Assembly (NCBI RefSeq): GCF_003955715.1
Contig: NZ_CP034463.1
Location: 7,254,001-7,318,000 of the forward strand
DNA: 64,000 nucleotides
Direction: 5' to 3'
Source of the DNA: Streptomyces aquilus
Lineage (GTDB): Bacteria; Actinomycetota; Actinomycetes; Streptomycetales; Streptomycetaceae
The position numbers and the translations under genes are program-made. The notes beneath the pieces are model-generated. The model worked only from the letters and a program-made list of their open reading frames with translations. It was not told where the DNA came from and searched no databases. Each line of letters starts with the position of its first letter. The first letter of the stretch is position 1. Below are positions 54,172 to 63,296 of this stretch, one piece after another.

Positions 54172-54191
54172 CGTCACGTCACATGAGCTGA
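54160..54191. repeat. 20-bp tandem duplication spanning the pruA stop
   Basis: CACATGGGCTGA (54160-54171) recurs as CACATGAGCTGA (54180-54191), one mismatch in twelve, with a 20-bp period. The first copy ends with the pruA stop codon. Confidence 0.6.
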
Positions 54192-54216
54192 GGGGCCGGG
54201 CTGTTGTCCGGCCCCT
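54191..54216. terminator. Terminator between pruA and the convergent hydrolase
   Basis: AGGGGCCGG (54191-54199) pairs with CCGGCCCCT (54208-54216) around an eight-base loop, starting 19 bases after the pruA stop. It works in both directions between the convergent genes. Confidence 0.8.
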
Positions 54217-54220
54217 TCGG

Positions 54221-55099
54221 TCATCCCGTGGGCAACAGGTGCCGGTCCAGGAAGCCCCGCATGAGGTCCGCGATCTGAGCGGCGTGGGTCTCCAGGGCGA
54301 AATGGCCCGTGGGGAGCAGATGGATCTCGGCCTTGGGGAGATCGCGTTGGAAGGCCAGCGCCCCGGCCGGGACGAAGATCTCGTCGTGGGCGCCCCAGGT
54401 GGCGAGGAGCGGGACCTGGCTGGTGCGGAAGTACTCGTGGAAGGCCGGGTACAGGGCGAAGTTGGAGCCGTAGTCGGAGATCAGGTCGAGCTGGATCTCC
54501 GCCTGGCCGGGGCGCGCCATCAGTGCCGCGTCGTGCTCGTACGCCTCCGGCGCGACGAGCGCCCGGTACTCCTCCGGTACGCCGTGCAGGTACTGCCACT
54601 TGATGCCCTCCGGTGAGCTGATCTCGCGCACCGGCGCCTCCGTCTCCGGCGTCCGCTCCGCGATCAGCGCGAGCACCGGCGCCCAGGCCTCCTTCCCCAG
54701 CCCCTCCTCGTAGGCGTTGCCGTTCTGGGTGACGATCGCCGTGACGCGCTCGGGGTGGGCGAGGGCGAGCCGCAGGCCGATCGGGGCGCCGTAGTCCTGG
54801 ATGTAGAGGGCGTACCGCTCGATGCCGAGCTGCTCGGTGAACTCGCCAGTGATGGAGGCGAGTTCGGCGAAGGTGTAGGGGAAGTCGGCGGCGTCCGGGG
54901 CCGCCGAGCGGCCGAAGCCGATGTGGTCGGGGGCGATGAGGCGGTAGCTGTCGGCGAGGCGGGGGATCAGCTCGCGGAACATGTGCGAGCTGGTGGGGAA
55001 GCCGTGGAGCAGGAGGAGGACCGGGGCGTCGGCGGGACCGGCCTCGCGGTAGTGGATGTCGAGGCCGCGGACGGTGGTGGTGCGGTGAGCGGTGACCAT
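54221..55099 (-). CDS. Alpha/beta hydrolase, epoxide hydrolase/haloalkane dehalogenase type
   Basis: A 292-residue hydrolase. LLLLHGFPTSSHMF provides the oxyanion HGFP motif, and APDHIGFGRSAAP follows. The nucleophile elbow LYIQDYGAPIGLRLAL carries Asp instead of Ser, which is the mark of epoxide hydrolases and haloalkane dehalogenases. The cap domain and LLPTGHFALETH catalytic His complete the fold. The substrate is not predictable from sequence. ATG at 55099. A CTAACC/GGTTAG dyad lies just upstream, and a quinone-oxidoreductase-like gene follows on the same strand upstream. Confidence 0.87.
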   Translation of the reverse strand: MVTAHRTTTVRGLDIHYREAGPADAPVLLLLHGFPTSSHMFRELIPRLADSYRLIAPDHIGFGRSAAPDAADFPYTFAELASITGEFTEQLGIERYALYIQDYGAPIGLRLALAHPERVTAIVTQNGNAYEEGLGKEAWAPVLALIAERTPETEAPVREISSPEGIKWQYLHGVPEEYRALVAPEAYEHDAALMARPGQAEIQLDLISDYGSNFALYPAFHEYFRTSQVPLLATWGAHDEIFVPAGALAFQRDLPKAEIHLLPTGHFALETHAAQIADLMRGFLDRHLLPTG

Positions 55100-55104
55100 G
55101 ACGT

Positions 55105-55134
55105 CTAACCTCTTAATTGTATTTTGATGGTTAG
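55105..55134. promoter_or_regulatory. CTAACC / GGTTAG dyad upstream of the hydrolase
   Basis: CTAACC (55105-55110) and GGTTAG (55129-55134) face each other across 18 bases of AT-rich DNA. A further copy of ATGGTTAGGTC occurs 50 bp away at 55177-55187, covering the stop of the neighbouring gene. Operator function is a guess. Confidence 0.45.
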
Positions 55135-55180
55135 GTCAGTCCATCATGGGTCACCGCACCGGTCAAGACGCTTTGAATGG

Positions 55181-56173
55181 TTAGGTCGCCCGCACCAGGA
55201 TCTTCCCCGTGTTCCCGCCCCGCAGCATCAGCAGGAACGCCTCCACGATCCGTTCGAAGCCGTCGACCACCGTCTCGTCGAGGGCGAGGGTGCCGCGCTG
55301 GAGGTGCGGGACGGCGAACTCCTCCAACTCCCGCTGGACATCCCGGTAGTTGCTCACCAGGAAGCCCTCGATGCGCAGGCTCTTCTCGACCACGTCCGCG
55401 TGGTTGAAGTGGGCCTGGCTGGTGCCCGGGGTGTTGTACTGGCCGACCGTGCCGACCCGGACCACCCGGCCGCGTTCCCGGAGCGCGCCGATCGCCGCGG
55501 CCAGGTGGTCGCCGCCCACGTTGTCCACGAAGACGTCGATACCGTCCGGGGCCGCCTTCGCCAACAGGTCCCGCACCGGACCCTCGTGGTAGTCGAAGGC
55601 CGCGTCGTAGCCGACCTGGTCCGTCAGATGGCGGACCTTGGCCGGTGAGCCCGCGCTGCCGATCAGCCGGCCCGCGCCCAGGAGGCGGGCGAAGCGGCCC
55701 GTCGCCGTGCCGACGCCGCCGGCCGCCGCGGAGACGAAGACGTCGTCGCCCGCGCGGAGCCCGGCGATCCTGGTCAGCCCCACGTACGCCGTCAGGCCCG
55801 TGCCGCCGAGCACGCCCAAGTGCGCCGACAGCGGGACGCCTTGGTACTCGGGGACGCGTCTGGCTTCCGCCGGGCCGACCACGGCGTGCGTGCGCCAGCC
55901 CCGGCGGTGGAAGACGATCGCGCCCTCCGGCAGCTCGGGCGCGCGGGAGGCGATCACGCGGCCGAGCGTGCGGCCCTCCAGCGGGGCGTTCAACTCGAAG
56001 TCGCCGTCCATCATTTCGCGGTGGTAGGGGTCGACCGACCAGTAGAGGTTCTCGACCAGCGCCGTACCCGGGGAGGGGTCGGGCACCGGTGACTCCGCGA
56101 AGCGGAAGTGGTCCGGGGTCGGGAAGCCCATCGGGCGGGCGGTCTGCTGGACGGTGAGCGCGGTCTCGGTCAT
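55181..56173 (-). CDS. NADP-dependent MDR oxidoreductase (CurA/prostaglandin reductase-like)
   Basis: A 330-residue zinc-free medium-chain dehydrogenase. LGGTGLTAYVGLTRIAGLRAGD and FVSAAAGGVGTATGRFARLLG form the AxxGxxG nucleotide fold, and VDVFVDNVGGDHLAAAI and VSQYN-like VRVGTVGQYNT follow. It resembles NADPH-dependent double-bond reductases of the CurA type, reducing enals or enones. Start at ATG 56173. It is divergent from a LysR gene with which it shares ATGAG/CTCAT dyads, a typical regulator-target pair. Confidence 0.88.
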   Translation of the reverse strand: MTETALTVQQTARPMGFPTPDHFRFAESPVPDPSPGTALVENLYWSVDPYHREMMDGDFELNAPLEGRTLGRVIASRAPELPEGAIVFHRRGWRTHAVVGPAEARRVPEYQGVPLSAHLGVLGGTGLTAYVGLTRIAGLRAGDDVFVSAAAGGVGTATGRFARLLGAGRLIGSAGSPAKVRHLTDQVGYDAAFDYHEGPVRDLLAKAAPDGIDVFVDNVGGDHLAAAIGALRERGRVVRVGTVGQYNTPGTSQAHFNHADVVEKSLRIEGFLVSNYRDVQRELEEFAVPHLQRGTLALDETVVDGFERIVEAFLLMLRGGNTGKILVRAT

Positions 56174-56220
56174 GAGCGAGGACCGTACGGAGGAATGCCC
56201 CGGCCGGGCAGAGGGTTGGG

Positions 56221-56255
56221 CTCATGCAACGGGCGGATCCATGAGCCGCCCTCAT
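56221..56255. promoter_or_regulatory. Three ATGAG/CTCAT half-sites, putative LysR operator
   Basis: CTCATG (56221-56226), CATGAG (56240-56245) and CTCAT (56251-56255) give two overlapping inverted repeats; ATGAGCCGCCCTCAT (56241-56255) fits a T-N11-A LysR site. It lies between divergent oxidoreductase and LysR starts. Confidence 0.6.
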
Positions 56256-56278
56256 AGCCGCAGGTGGGGAGCCCGGAA

Positions 56279-57229
56279 GTGAGCACCAGCGATCTCGCGT
56301 CGACCAGCGATCGCACGCCGGCCGTCGATCTGGCGCCGCAGGAGCTGCGCGTCCTCGTCGCCGTCGCCGAGGAGGGTGCCTTCTCGGCCGCGGCCGTCCG
56401 GCTCGGCACCACCCAGTCCGCCGTCTCCCACGCCGTGCGCGGCATCGAACGCAAGCTGGGCGTCGTCCTGTTCGAGCGGGGGCGGTTCGGGGCCCGGCCG
56501 ACCCCGGCGGGGGCGCGGGCGGTCTCGCACGGACGGCGGGTGCTGCGGATGCTCGACGTGCTGGTCGCCGAGACCCGCAGCGGCTCGCCCGGCGAGGTCG
56601 CCGGCCCGCTCCGCATCGCCGCCTTCCGCAGCGCCGCCCTGCATCTGCTCCCGCCCGTGCTCGAACGCCTCACCGCCCGGCACCCGGCGTTGCGGCCGAC
56701 CGTCACCGTCGTCCGGGAGGTCGGGCCGGGGACCGCCGGTGCGGTGGCGGAGGGGCGGGCCGACCTCGGCATCGCCACCTTCGGCACCAGTACCCCGATC
56801 CCGCCGGAACTCGTGGGGGACGTACTCCTGGAGGAGCCGTACTCCCTGGTGCACCCGGCCGGTCACCCCGACCCGCGCTCACTGCCCCTGGTCGACTGGC
56901 TGGAGAACTGCTCCTCCTACACCCGCACCTGGTGGGCCGCCCAGGACTGGATTCCCACCGCGACCGTCCGCGCCGAGGATGACGGAGCGGTGCTCTCGAT
57001 GGTGAGCAGCGGTCTCGGAATGGCGATCATGCCCGCGCTCTCCCTCACCGGAGCACCGCTCTCGACACAGGTCACCGATCTCGGACCCGACCGGCCCACC
57101 CGCGAGGTCGGTTACGTCACCACCCCCGAACTCGCGGCCACGGCGGCCGTCCGCGCCCTCGTCCGCGAGCTGCGGGCCCATGCCAAGCCCGCCGCCGGTT
57201 CAGTAAAACCCCAGCTCAGGGTCGTGTGA
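56279..57229 (+). CDS. LysR family transcriptional regulator
   Basis: A 316-residue regulator. The N-terminal helix-turn-helix reads LAPQELRVLVAVAEEGAFSA then AVRLGTTQSAVSHAVRGIER, and the C-terminal LysR substrate domain (about residues 110-300) reads GPLRIAAFRSAALHLLPPVL. It acts as a dimer/tetramer on T-N11-A sites. The GTG at 56279 follows GGGGAG; an upstream GTG at 56264 is possible. Likely target is the divergent oxidoreductase. Confidence 0.9.
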   Translation: MSTSDLASTSDRTPAVDLAPQELRVLVAVAEEGAFSAAAVRLGTTQSAVSHAVRGIERKLGVVLFERGRFGARPTPAGARAVSHGRRVLRMLDVLVAETRSGSPGEVAGPLRIAAFRSAALHLLPPVLERLTARHPALRPTVTVVREVGPGTAGAVAEGRADLGIATFGTSTPIPPELVGDVLLEEPYSLVHPAGHPDPRSLPLVDWLENCSSYTRTWWAAQDWIPTATVRAEDDGAVLSMVSSGLGMAIMPALSLTGAPLSTQVTDLGPDRPTREVGYVTTPELAATAAVRALVRELRAHAKPAAGSVKPQLRVV

Positions 57230-57449
57230 CCCAATCCACCGTCTCAGATAGTAGGAAGTCCGAGTAATTGTGGAGACAGACACGGCCTCCTCCCTTAGCT
57301 TTGTAGGAGCCGAACGTCTCGCTCGATCAAGCGAATGGCGGTCGTGAGCCGGGCCCGTGCAGGCAACCCCTGCGGCCCACCGCTCCCCGCCCCTTCCGGC
57401 GTCTCGCAACCCCCGTTGCCTTCCATGAATTCGAAGGAGTCGATTTCTC
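57230..57449 (+). other. Spacer between LysR and the 43-aa ORF
   Basis: 220 bp, no gene with convincing bias. It contains ATAGTAGGAAGTCCGAGTAA (about 57249) and a hairpin GCAGG-caac-CCCTGC near 57359. It probably holds the promoter of the small ORF. Confidence 0.45.
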
Positions 57450-57581
57450 ATGGCCGAGACGACCGCCCGCCGTCGAGTCCGTCACACCTCCCGCACGAGC
57501 GAGTCCGACCGCAAGAACGCCGCGGCCGCCCTCCAGCGCGCCCTCGACCGCCGTGACAACGGCGGCTCGACGGGCCACTGA
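57450..57581 (+). CDS. Small 43-aa basic protein
   Basis: ATG at 57450 after GAAGGAG at a good distance, then 43 codons with strong third-position G/C. The peptide is basic and helical (AETTARRRVRHTSRTSESDR, then NAAAALQRALDRRDNGGS). Codon bias and ribosome site support a real gene. It resembles short Streptomyces proteins of unknown function. It is followed by a terminator shared with the convergent phosphatase gene. Confidence 0.7.
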   Translation: MAETTARRRVRHTSRTSESDRKNAAAALQRALDRRDNGGSTGH

Positions 57582-57605
57582 GGCCCGCCGCACAGAGATC
57601 CGGGA

Positions 57606-57627
57606 GCCGCACCCGCCGGGGTGCGGC
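57606..57627. terminator. Bidirectional hairpin after the 43-aa ORF
   Basis: GCCGCACCC pairs with GGGTGCGGC (9-bp arms, four-base loop). It separates the 43-aa ORF from the convergent phosphatase gene, whose stop is only seven bases further on. Confidence 0.7.
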
Positions 57628-57633
57628 GCGGGC

Positions 57634-59196
57634 TCACGCTCCGCGCCGCACCTCGAAATGGTCGATCCGCTCCCCGTTCTGCGCGAGCGCCGAGACCCTG
57701 AGCCGCGGCGCGCTGCCGCTCTCCGCCTCCACCTTGAGCAGCGAGAACCCCCGGTAGCGCACCCGCGACCACTCCACCGTCTCCGCCTTCGTGGCCCGTG
57801 ACCTCGTCCACTGGAAGGTGTCGACGGAGTCGACGTCGCGCACATGGCCCTCGTAGCTCTCCTTCGCGCCCGCCGGGAAGCCGTACAGGTCCTTGCCGCC
57901 CCCGCCCGCGGTGACGTACACGATCCCGTCCCGCGTCGGATCGGTCGACGCGCCGATCGGCACCCGACGGCCCACCTCGCCGCCCTTGATCGCGTCGGTC
58001 CGCTCGTAGACGTGGTTGTGCCCGTTGATCACCAGGTCCACCTGGTGCTTCGCGAACAGCGGCAGCCACTCCTCGCGCACCCCGCCGTCCGAGGCGTGCG
58101 CCGAGGTGGAGTACGCGCAGTGGTGGAAGAAGACGACGACGAAGTCCACCGCCTTGCGCAGCTCCCCGAGCCGGTCGTCCAGCCACGCCGTCTGCTTCCC
58201 GCCCGTGTGGCCGAGGTTGGCGGGGATCTCGTACGACACGTCGTTGGCGTCCAGCGCCACGAAGCCGACGTTGCCGTACACGAAGGAGTACACCCCCGGT
58301 GCCGTGCGGGCGTCGAAGCCGCTGTCCGGGAGGGACCAGCGGGCGAGCTGGCCGCCGTAGCCCTCGGGGGAGTACCAGGCCTCCATGTCGTGGTTCCCGG
58401 TCGTCACCATCCACGGCACCGACCGCGCGATCTGCTCGTTCTGCTTCAGGAACAGGTCCCAGTACGCCGGGTCGTAGCCGTCCGCCTTCTCGCCGCGTCC
58501 GTTGACGTCGGCGTAGCAGATGTCGCCCGCGTGGAGATGGAAGGCCGGGTTCTGCTTCAGCAGGATGTCGTCGTTGGCGGCGGCGGCCTTGCTCACGCCC
58601 TGGTCGCCGAAGGCCGTGAACACGAACCTCTCCGGGCGGGTGGGCGCGGTGCGGAAGGACGCGATCGTCGAGCGGTGTTCGGGGGCGGCCGGGTCGAGAC
58701 CGTCGTGGCCGACGCCGTAGTAGTACGTCGTGCCGGGGAGCAGGTCGTCCAGGGCCGCGTGCACGTAGTACTGGTCGAGGGTGGGGCGGACGCCGGTGAC
58801 GCCGGGGGTGTGGAGGTCGCGGACCTCCGCCTCGATCTTCCGGCCGAGGTCGTCGGGGCGGGCGCCGACCCGGACGTACGGCTTGCGGACGGCCGCCGGG
58901 ACCTGCCACGAGATCCGCATCTGCGTCCTCGGGTCGGCGCCGAAGGCGAGATGGCGGCCGAAGGGGACGACGGCCGAGCCGGGCGCCTTGCCGGTCGCGG
59001 ACGCGGAGGCTGCCGTCGTACGGGGTGATGAACCGTTTCCGTCCGTGGAGCAACCGGTCAGCAGGCCGCCGGCCACCGCGCCCGCCGTCACCAGCGTGCG
59101 CCGCCGGGTCAGCTTGGTGCGCAGGTACTCGTGCTGTTCCGCCATGCTCATCCGGCGGGCGAGCTGCGGCGGGATGCCTACGTCGGGAAGGTCCAT
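57634..59196 (-). CDS. Secreted purple acid phosphatase-type metallophosphoesterase
   Basis: A 520-residue exported enzyme. The N-terminus carries a Tat signal (RRRTLVTAGAVAGGLLTGC) also ending in a lipobox-like LTGC, so it may be a Tat lipoprotein. A fibronectin-like domain (MRISWQVPAAVRKPYVRVG) precedes the catalytic domain with the metal motifs FTAFGDQG, HAGDICYADVN, TTGNHDME, VVFFHHC and INGHNHVYER. This is the purple acid phosphatase/alkaline phosphodiesterase pattern with Fe/Zn or Fe/Mn centre. It would release phosphate outside the cell. The ATG at 59196 is chosen; an internal ATG after LARRMSMAEQ is the alternative. Confidence 0.88.
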   Translation of the reverse strand: MDLPDVGIPPQLARRMSMAEQHEYLRTKLTRRRTLVTAGAVAGGLLTGCSTDGNGSSPRTTAASASATGKAPGSAVVPFGRHLAFGADPRTQMRISWQVPAAVRKPYVRVGARPDDLGRKIEAEVRDLHTPGVTGVRPTLDQYYVHAALDDLLPGTTYYYGVGHDGLDPAAPEHRSTIASFRTAPTRPERFVFTAFGDQGVSKAAAANDDILLKQNPAFHLHAGDICYADVNGRGEKADGYDPAYWDLFLKQNEQIARSVPWMVTTGNHDMEAWYSPEGYGGQLARWSLPDSGFDARTAPGVYSFVYGNVGFVALDANDVSYEIPANLGHTGGKQTAWLDDRLGELRKAVDFVVVFFHHCAYSTSAHASDGGVREEWLPLFAKHQVDLVINGHNHVYERTDAIKGGEVGRRVPIGASTDPTRDGIVYVTAGGGGKDLYGFPAGAKESYEGHVRDVDSVDTFQWTRSRATKAETVEWSRVRYRGFSLLKVEAESGSAPRLRVSALAQNGERIDHFEVRRGA

Positions 59197-59351
59197 GCCG
59201 GTGAAGTTCCCAGCGCAGGCCAACGAGCGCCATACGTACGGGTGAACGCCGGTCGAAGGGCTGACGCCCAGCAGAGCCCGGGGTGGTCCTGGGTGTCCGT
59301 ATCGCGGACATGTCGTGTCATCCCATGGGACGCGGGAGTAGGGTGCCGTAC

Positions 59352-60395
59352 ATGTCTCGCAGCATCAATCTCGCAGTGATTCCCGGTGACGGCATCGGCC
59401 AGGAGGTCGTGGCCGAAGGTCTGAAGGTCCTCTCCGCCGTCCTTCCGCAGGATGTGAAGCTGGAGACGAAGGAGTACGACTTCGGCGCCCGGCGCTACCA
59501 CGCCACCGGTGAGACCCTCACCGACGCGGACGCGGAGGCGCTCAAGCAGCACGACGCGATCCTCCTCGGCGCCATCGGCGACCCGTCGGTCCCGTCCGGC
59601 GTCCTGGAGCGCGGCTTCCTGCTGAAGCTCCGCTTCCTCTTCGACCACCACGTCAACCTGCGCCCGTCGAAGCTTCTGCCGGGCGTCGAGACGCCCCTCA
59701 AGGGCGAGCCGGCGATCGACTTCGTCGTCGTCCGCGAGGGCACCGAGGGCCCGTACACCGGCAACGGCGGCACCATCCGCAAGGGCACCCCGCACGAGGT
59801 CGCCACCGAGGTCTCCGTGAACACGGCCTTCGGTGTCGAGCGCGTGGTCCGCGACGCCTTCGCCCGTGCCCAGGCCCGTCCGCGCAAGAAGCTCACGCTG
59901 GTCCACAAGAACAACGTGCTGTCCTTCGCGGGCCACCTGTGGACGAACATCTTCAACCAGGTGGCCGAGGAGTTCCCCGAGGTCACCACCGACTACATCC
60001 ACGTCGACGCGGCCACCATCTACCTGGTCACCGACCCGGCCCGGTTCGACGTGATCGTCACCGACAACCTCTTCGGCGACATCATCACCGACCTCGCCGC
60101 GGCCGTCTCCGGCGGCATCGGCGTCGCGGCGAGCGGCAACATCAACCCCTCCCGCGAGTTCCCGTCGATGTTCGAGCCGGTCCACGGCTCCGCGCCCGAC
60201 ATCGCCGGCCAGGGCAAGGCCGACCCCACCGCCACGGTCCTGTCCGTCGCGCTGCTCCTGCGCCACCTCGGCTACGAGACCGAGGCCGCCCGCATCGAGG
60301 ACGCCGTCTCGGCCGACCTCGGCGAGCGCGCCGGCAAGCCCGCCCGCTCCACCTCGGAGATCGGCGACGCGCTGGCCGTACGAGTAGCCGGCTGA
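59352..60395 (+). CDS. leuB: 3-isopropylmalate dehydrogenase LeuB
   Basis: A 347-residue NAD enzyme, third step of leucine synthesis. [18 protein letters not shown] is the N-terminal motif, [14 protein letters not shown] follows, and [20 protein letters not shown] holds the Mg/substrate aspartates of the beta-decarboxylating dehydrogenase signature. Family length and intact C-terminus ([14 protein letters not shown]). The ATG is at 59352. It is followed by a terminator and then ilvE, which transaminates the product of the pathway. Confidence 0.95.
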   Translation: MSRSINLAVIPGDGIGQEVVAEGLKVLSAVLPQDVKLETKEYDFGARRYHATGETLTDADAEALKQHDAILLGAIGDPSVPSGVLERGFLLKLRFLFDHHVNLRPSKLLPGVETPLKGEPAIDFVVVREGTEGPYTGNGGTIRKGTPHEVATEVSVNTAFGVERVVRDAFARAQARPRKKLTLVHKNNVLSFAGHLWTNIFNQVAEEFPEVTTDYIHVDAATIYLVTDPARFDVIVTDNLFGDIITDLAAAVSGGIGVAASGNINPSREFPSMFEPVHGSAPDIAGQGKADPTATVLSVALLLRHLGYETEAARIEDAVSADLGERAGKPARSTSEIGDALAVRVAG

Positions 60396-60420
60396 CCCGC
60401 GGCTGCCCAGCAACACCTCG

Positions 60421-60453
60421 AAGCCGCCGGGTCGCATCCGCACCCGGCGGCTT
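60421..60453 (+). terminator. Terminator after leuB
   Basis: AAGCCGCCGGGT (60421-60432) pairs with ACCCGGCGGCTT (60442-60453), a 12-bp perfect stem with a nine-base loop, 26 bases after the leuB stop. Confidence 0.85.
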
Positions 60454-60653
60454 CCGTATGTCCCCCGCCGGGTGACACCATCAACCCCTGGGTCGCATTC
60501 ACGCCGTTTTCTTCCACGGACCACCGCGCGCGATAATCGAACGCGGAGCCGCGGAATGAGGGAATGCTCGGACGTCCTAGCACTGGTCACTGACAGTAAA
60601 AGGGCGTGAGCGGCGGCCCGTGTCACTACACAACCGGTGAAGGACAACCACTC

Positions 60654-61742
60654 ATGACGACGCCCACGATCGAGCTCAAGCCCTCGGCCTCGCCACTTTC
60701 CGACGCGGAACGCGCCGCGATCCTGGCCAACCCCGGGTTCGGCCGCCACTTCACCGACCACATGGTCGTCATCAAGTGGACCGAGGGCCGCGGCTGGCAC
60801 GACGGCCAGCTCGTGCCGTACGCGCCGCTCTCCCTCGACCCGGCGACGATGGTCCTGCACTACGCGCAGGAGATCTTCGAGGGCCTGAAGGCCTACCGCC
60901 AGCCCGACGGCACCGTGGCGACCTTCCGCCCGGAGAAGAACGCCCAGCGCTTCCAGGCCTCCGCCCGCCGGCTCGGCATGCCGGAGCTGCCGGTCGAGAC
61001 GTTCATCGAGGCGTGCGACGCGCTGGTGAAGCAGGACGAGGCGTGGGTCCCGGCGCACGGCGGCGAGGAGTCCCTCTACCTCCGCCCGTTCATGATCGCC
61101 ACCGAGGTCGGCCTGGGCGTGAAGCCCGCCAACGAGTACCTGTTCCTGGTCATCGCCTCCCCGGCCGGCGCGTACTTCCCCGGCGGCGTCAAGCCGGTGT
61201 CGATCTGGGTCTCCGAGGACCACGTCCGCGCCGTCCCCGGCGGCATGGGCGACGCCAAGACCGGCGGCAACTACGCCGCCTCCCTGCTCGCCCAGGCCGA
61301 GGCCGCCGAGCAGGGCTGCGCCCAGGTCTGCTACCTCGACGCGGTCGAGCGCAAGTGGGTCGAGGAACTCGGCGGCATGAACCTGTACTTCGTGTACGGC
61401 AACAAGATCGTCACGCCGACCCTCACCGGCTCCATCCTGGAGGGCGTCACCCGCGACTCGCTCCTCCAGGTCGCCCGTGACCTCGGCTACGAGGCCGAGG
61501 AGGGCCGCGTCTCCGTCGACCAGTGGCAGACCGACTCCGCCAACGGCACCCTGACCGAGGTCTTCGCCTGTGGCACCGCGGCCGTGATCACCCCGGTCGG
61601 CACGGTCAAGCGCACCGGCGCCGAGTGGACCCAGGGCGCGGGCGAGCCCGGCGAGGTGACGGTGAAGCTCCGCCAGGCCCTGCTGGACATCCAGCGCGGC
61701 ACGGCGGAGGACCAGCACGGCTGGATGCACAAGCTGGGCTAG
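60654..61742 (+). CDS. ilvE: Branched-chain amino acid aminotransferase IlvE
   Basis: A 362-residue PLP enzyme making valine, leucine and isoleucine from 2-oxoacids, class IV fold. [51 protein letters not shown] (with the cofactor Lys about residue 205) and [13 protein letters not shown] are signatures. The ATG at 60654 gives [14 protein letters not shown]. The stop codon TAG overlaps the convergent permease stop by four bases (CTAG). It is the final enzyme for the pathway whose earlier steps are encoded by ilvBNC and leuB. Confidence 0.95.
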   Translation: MTTPTIELKPSASPLSDAERAAILANPGFGRHFTDHMVVIKWTEGRGWHDGQLVPYAPLSLDPATMVLHYAQEIFEGLKAYRQPDGTVATFRPEKNAQRFQASARRLGMPELPVETFIEACDALVKQDEAWVPAHGGEESLYLRPFMIATEVGLGVKPANEYLFLVIASPAGAYFPGGVKPVSIWVSEDHVRAVPGGMGDAKTGGNYAASLLAQAEAAEQGCAQVCYLDAVERKWVEELGGMNLYFVYGNKIVTPTLTGSILEGVTRDSLLQVARDLGYEAEEGRVSVDQWQTDSANGTLTEVFACGTAAVITPVGTVKRTGAEWTQGAGEPGEVTVKLRQALLDIQRGTAEDQHGWMHKLG

Positions 61743-63178
61743 ACCTCGTGCTTGGCCAGGGCCGCCGCGGAGGTCACCTCCGCGGCGGCCCTGCCGCTGT
61801 TCCGCCGAGGTGAGAGCAGGACGTAGGCGACCCCGCCCACCACCCCCGACAGCAGGAAGCTGCAATCCACCCCGCCCGTCAGCGACAGCAGCGGGCCCTC
61901 GTACGACGGCAGCGAGACCGCCATCAGGCCGACCGCCGCGCCCAGCGCCCACGACACCGTGGCCGGGATGTTCCAGCCGCCCCGGAACCAGTAGATCCCG
62001 CCGCGCGCACGGCGGTTGAAGACCTGGAGGGCGTCCGCGTCGTACACGCCTCGGCCGCGGACGAAGCCGACGAGGGTGATGACCGCCCACGGGGTGCCGA
62101 TCGCCGTCAGGAGGAGGACGAAGGACGTCATCGCGTCCTGGGCGGACGAGGCGTAGTGGCCGACGAAGACGCAGGCCGTCGCCACCACCGCGACGGTGTA
62201 CGTGGCGCGGGCGCGGGAGGCGCGCGGCAGGATCGCGTCCAGGTCGAGGCCCATGGAGTACAGCATCAGCCCCGCGTTGCCCACCGAGCCCGCGGAGGCG
62301 GCCAGGAGGAGAGGGACCAGGTACCAGGACGGGGAGGCGTCGACCAGGGGCCCGGCGTAGTCCAGCGCCGCGCGGGCCGCGTACGCCGTGAACGTGCCGA
62401 AGAGCTGCGGCACCAGCAGGCCGAGCAGCAGTCCGAGCCAGGTCGCGTGCAGGACGCGGCGGTCGGAGTGGCGGGCCGGGGAGATGTAGCGGGTGTAGTC
62501 GCCGAGGAGGGTGATGAAGGCGATCGGGCCGGACAGGCCCGCGGCCACGGCCGCCAGGAGCCAGGTGGGCCAGTAGCCGCCCAGCAGATAGCCGCCCGCC
62601 GCGGGCAGCGCGTCCGTGGTGAAGTCGGGGGCGTAGGCCACGATCCCGAGGGCCAGCAGGGCCGTCATGCCGATCGCCAGCACCCGCGACATGGTGAGCA
62701 GCACCCGGTAGCCGTACACCGCGCCCGCCACGGTCGCCGCCGCGAGCAGTCCGTAGATCACGCCGTACGACCATCCGCTCGCCGGCAGCCCGACCAGCCG
62801 GCCCAGCGCGCCCACCATCACATCGCCGCCGATCCACACGGTCAGCGCGGTGTAGCCGAGGGCGAGGAGCAGGCCCACCACCGAGCCGACCAGTCGGCCG
62901 CGGACGCCGAACTGGGCGCCGGAGGAGGTGGAGAGGTTGGTGGCGGTGCGCAGCGAGATCAGGGCGAGCGGGGCCGTCAGCAGGGTGCCGACCACCGTGC
63001 CGGCCACGATCGAGCTCACCGAACCCCACCAGTCGAGACCGAAGGACGGCGGCAGCCAGCCGAAGACGATCACGCCCAGGCAGAGGTTCGAGCCGAGCAG
63101 GATCGAGAGGAGGTCGCGAGGCCCGCTGGTGCGTTCCTCGTCGGGGATGGTGTCGACCCCGCGCTGTTCCATCGGCAT
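61739..63178 (-). CDS. NCS1-type nucleobase/allantoin permease (CodB-like)
   Basis: A 479-residue permease with about 12 membrane spans of the nucleobase:cation symporter-1 family. The start [21 protein letters not shown] is characteristic; [20 protein letters not shown] and [11 protein letters not shown] follow, with the conserved span-rich core and the NIPATVSW region. Substrate could be cytosine, uracil, hydantoin or allantoin. The ATG at 63178 follows GAGGGAG. It is divergent from the urease gene, so a nitrogen-salvage unit is plausible. The stop overlaps the ilvE stop by four bases. Confidence 0.87.
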   Translation of the reverse strand: MPMEQRGVDTIPDEERTSGPRDLLSILLGSNLCLGVIVFGWLPPSFGLDWWGSVSSIVAGTVVGTLLTAPLALISLRTATNLSTSSGAQFGVRGRLVGSVVGLLLALGYTALTVWIGGDVMVGALGRLVGLPASGWSYGVIYGLLAAATVAGAVYGYRVLLTMSRVLAIGMTALLALGIVAYAPDFTTDALPAAGGYLLGGYWPTWLLAAVAAGLSGPIAFITLLGDYTRYISPARHSDRRVLHATWLGLLLGLLVPQLFGTFTAYAARAALDYAGPLVDASPSWYLVPLLLAASAGSVGNAGLMLYSMGLDLDAILPRASRARATYTVAVVATACVFVGHYASSAQDAMTSFVLLLTAIGTPWAVITLVGFVRGRGVYDADALQVFNRRARGGIYWFRGGWNIPATVSWALGAAVGLMAVSLPSYEGPLLSLTGGVDCSFLLSGVVGGVAYVLLSPRRNSGRAAAEVTSAAALAKHEV

Positions 63179-63263
63179 GCTGCGTCTCCCTCGGGTTTGA
63201 GTGCCGTTCAATGTGAGCGTGGTCCTGGTCTCACGTCAACCCTTGGTTTGCTAGGAACCTCGG

Positions 63264-63282
63264 TTTAGAGTGTTGCTCTAAA
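63264..63282. promoter_or_regulatory. Perfect inverted repeat upstream of the urease gene
   Basis: TTTAGAG-tgttg-CTCTAAA, a 7-bp perfect dyad with a five-base spacer, 15 bases before the urease start codon. It looks like a TetR/MarR/GntR-type operator overlapping the promoter or leader. No regulator gene is in the window beside it. Confidence 0.6.
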
Positions 63283-63296
63283 GCGAAGGGAACGAC

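Noticed and set aside
59178..63029. A 1283-residue open frame on the minus strand across leuB, ilvE and the permease
   Set aside because: It crosses well-supported genes of both strands and shows no recognisable domain; it is a GC artefact.
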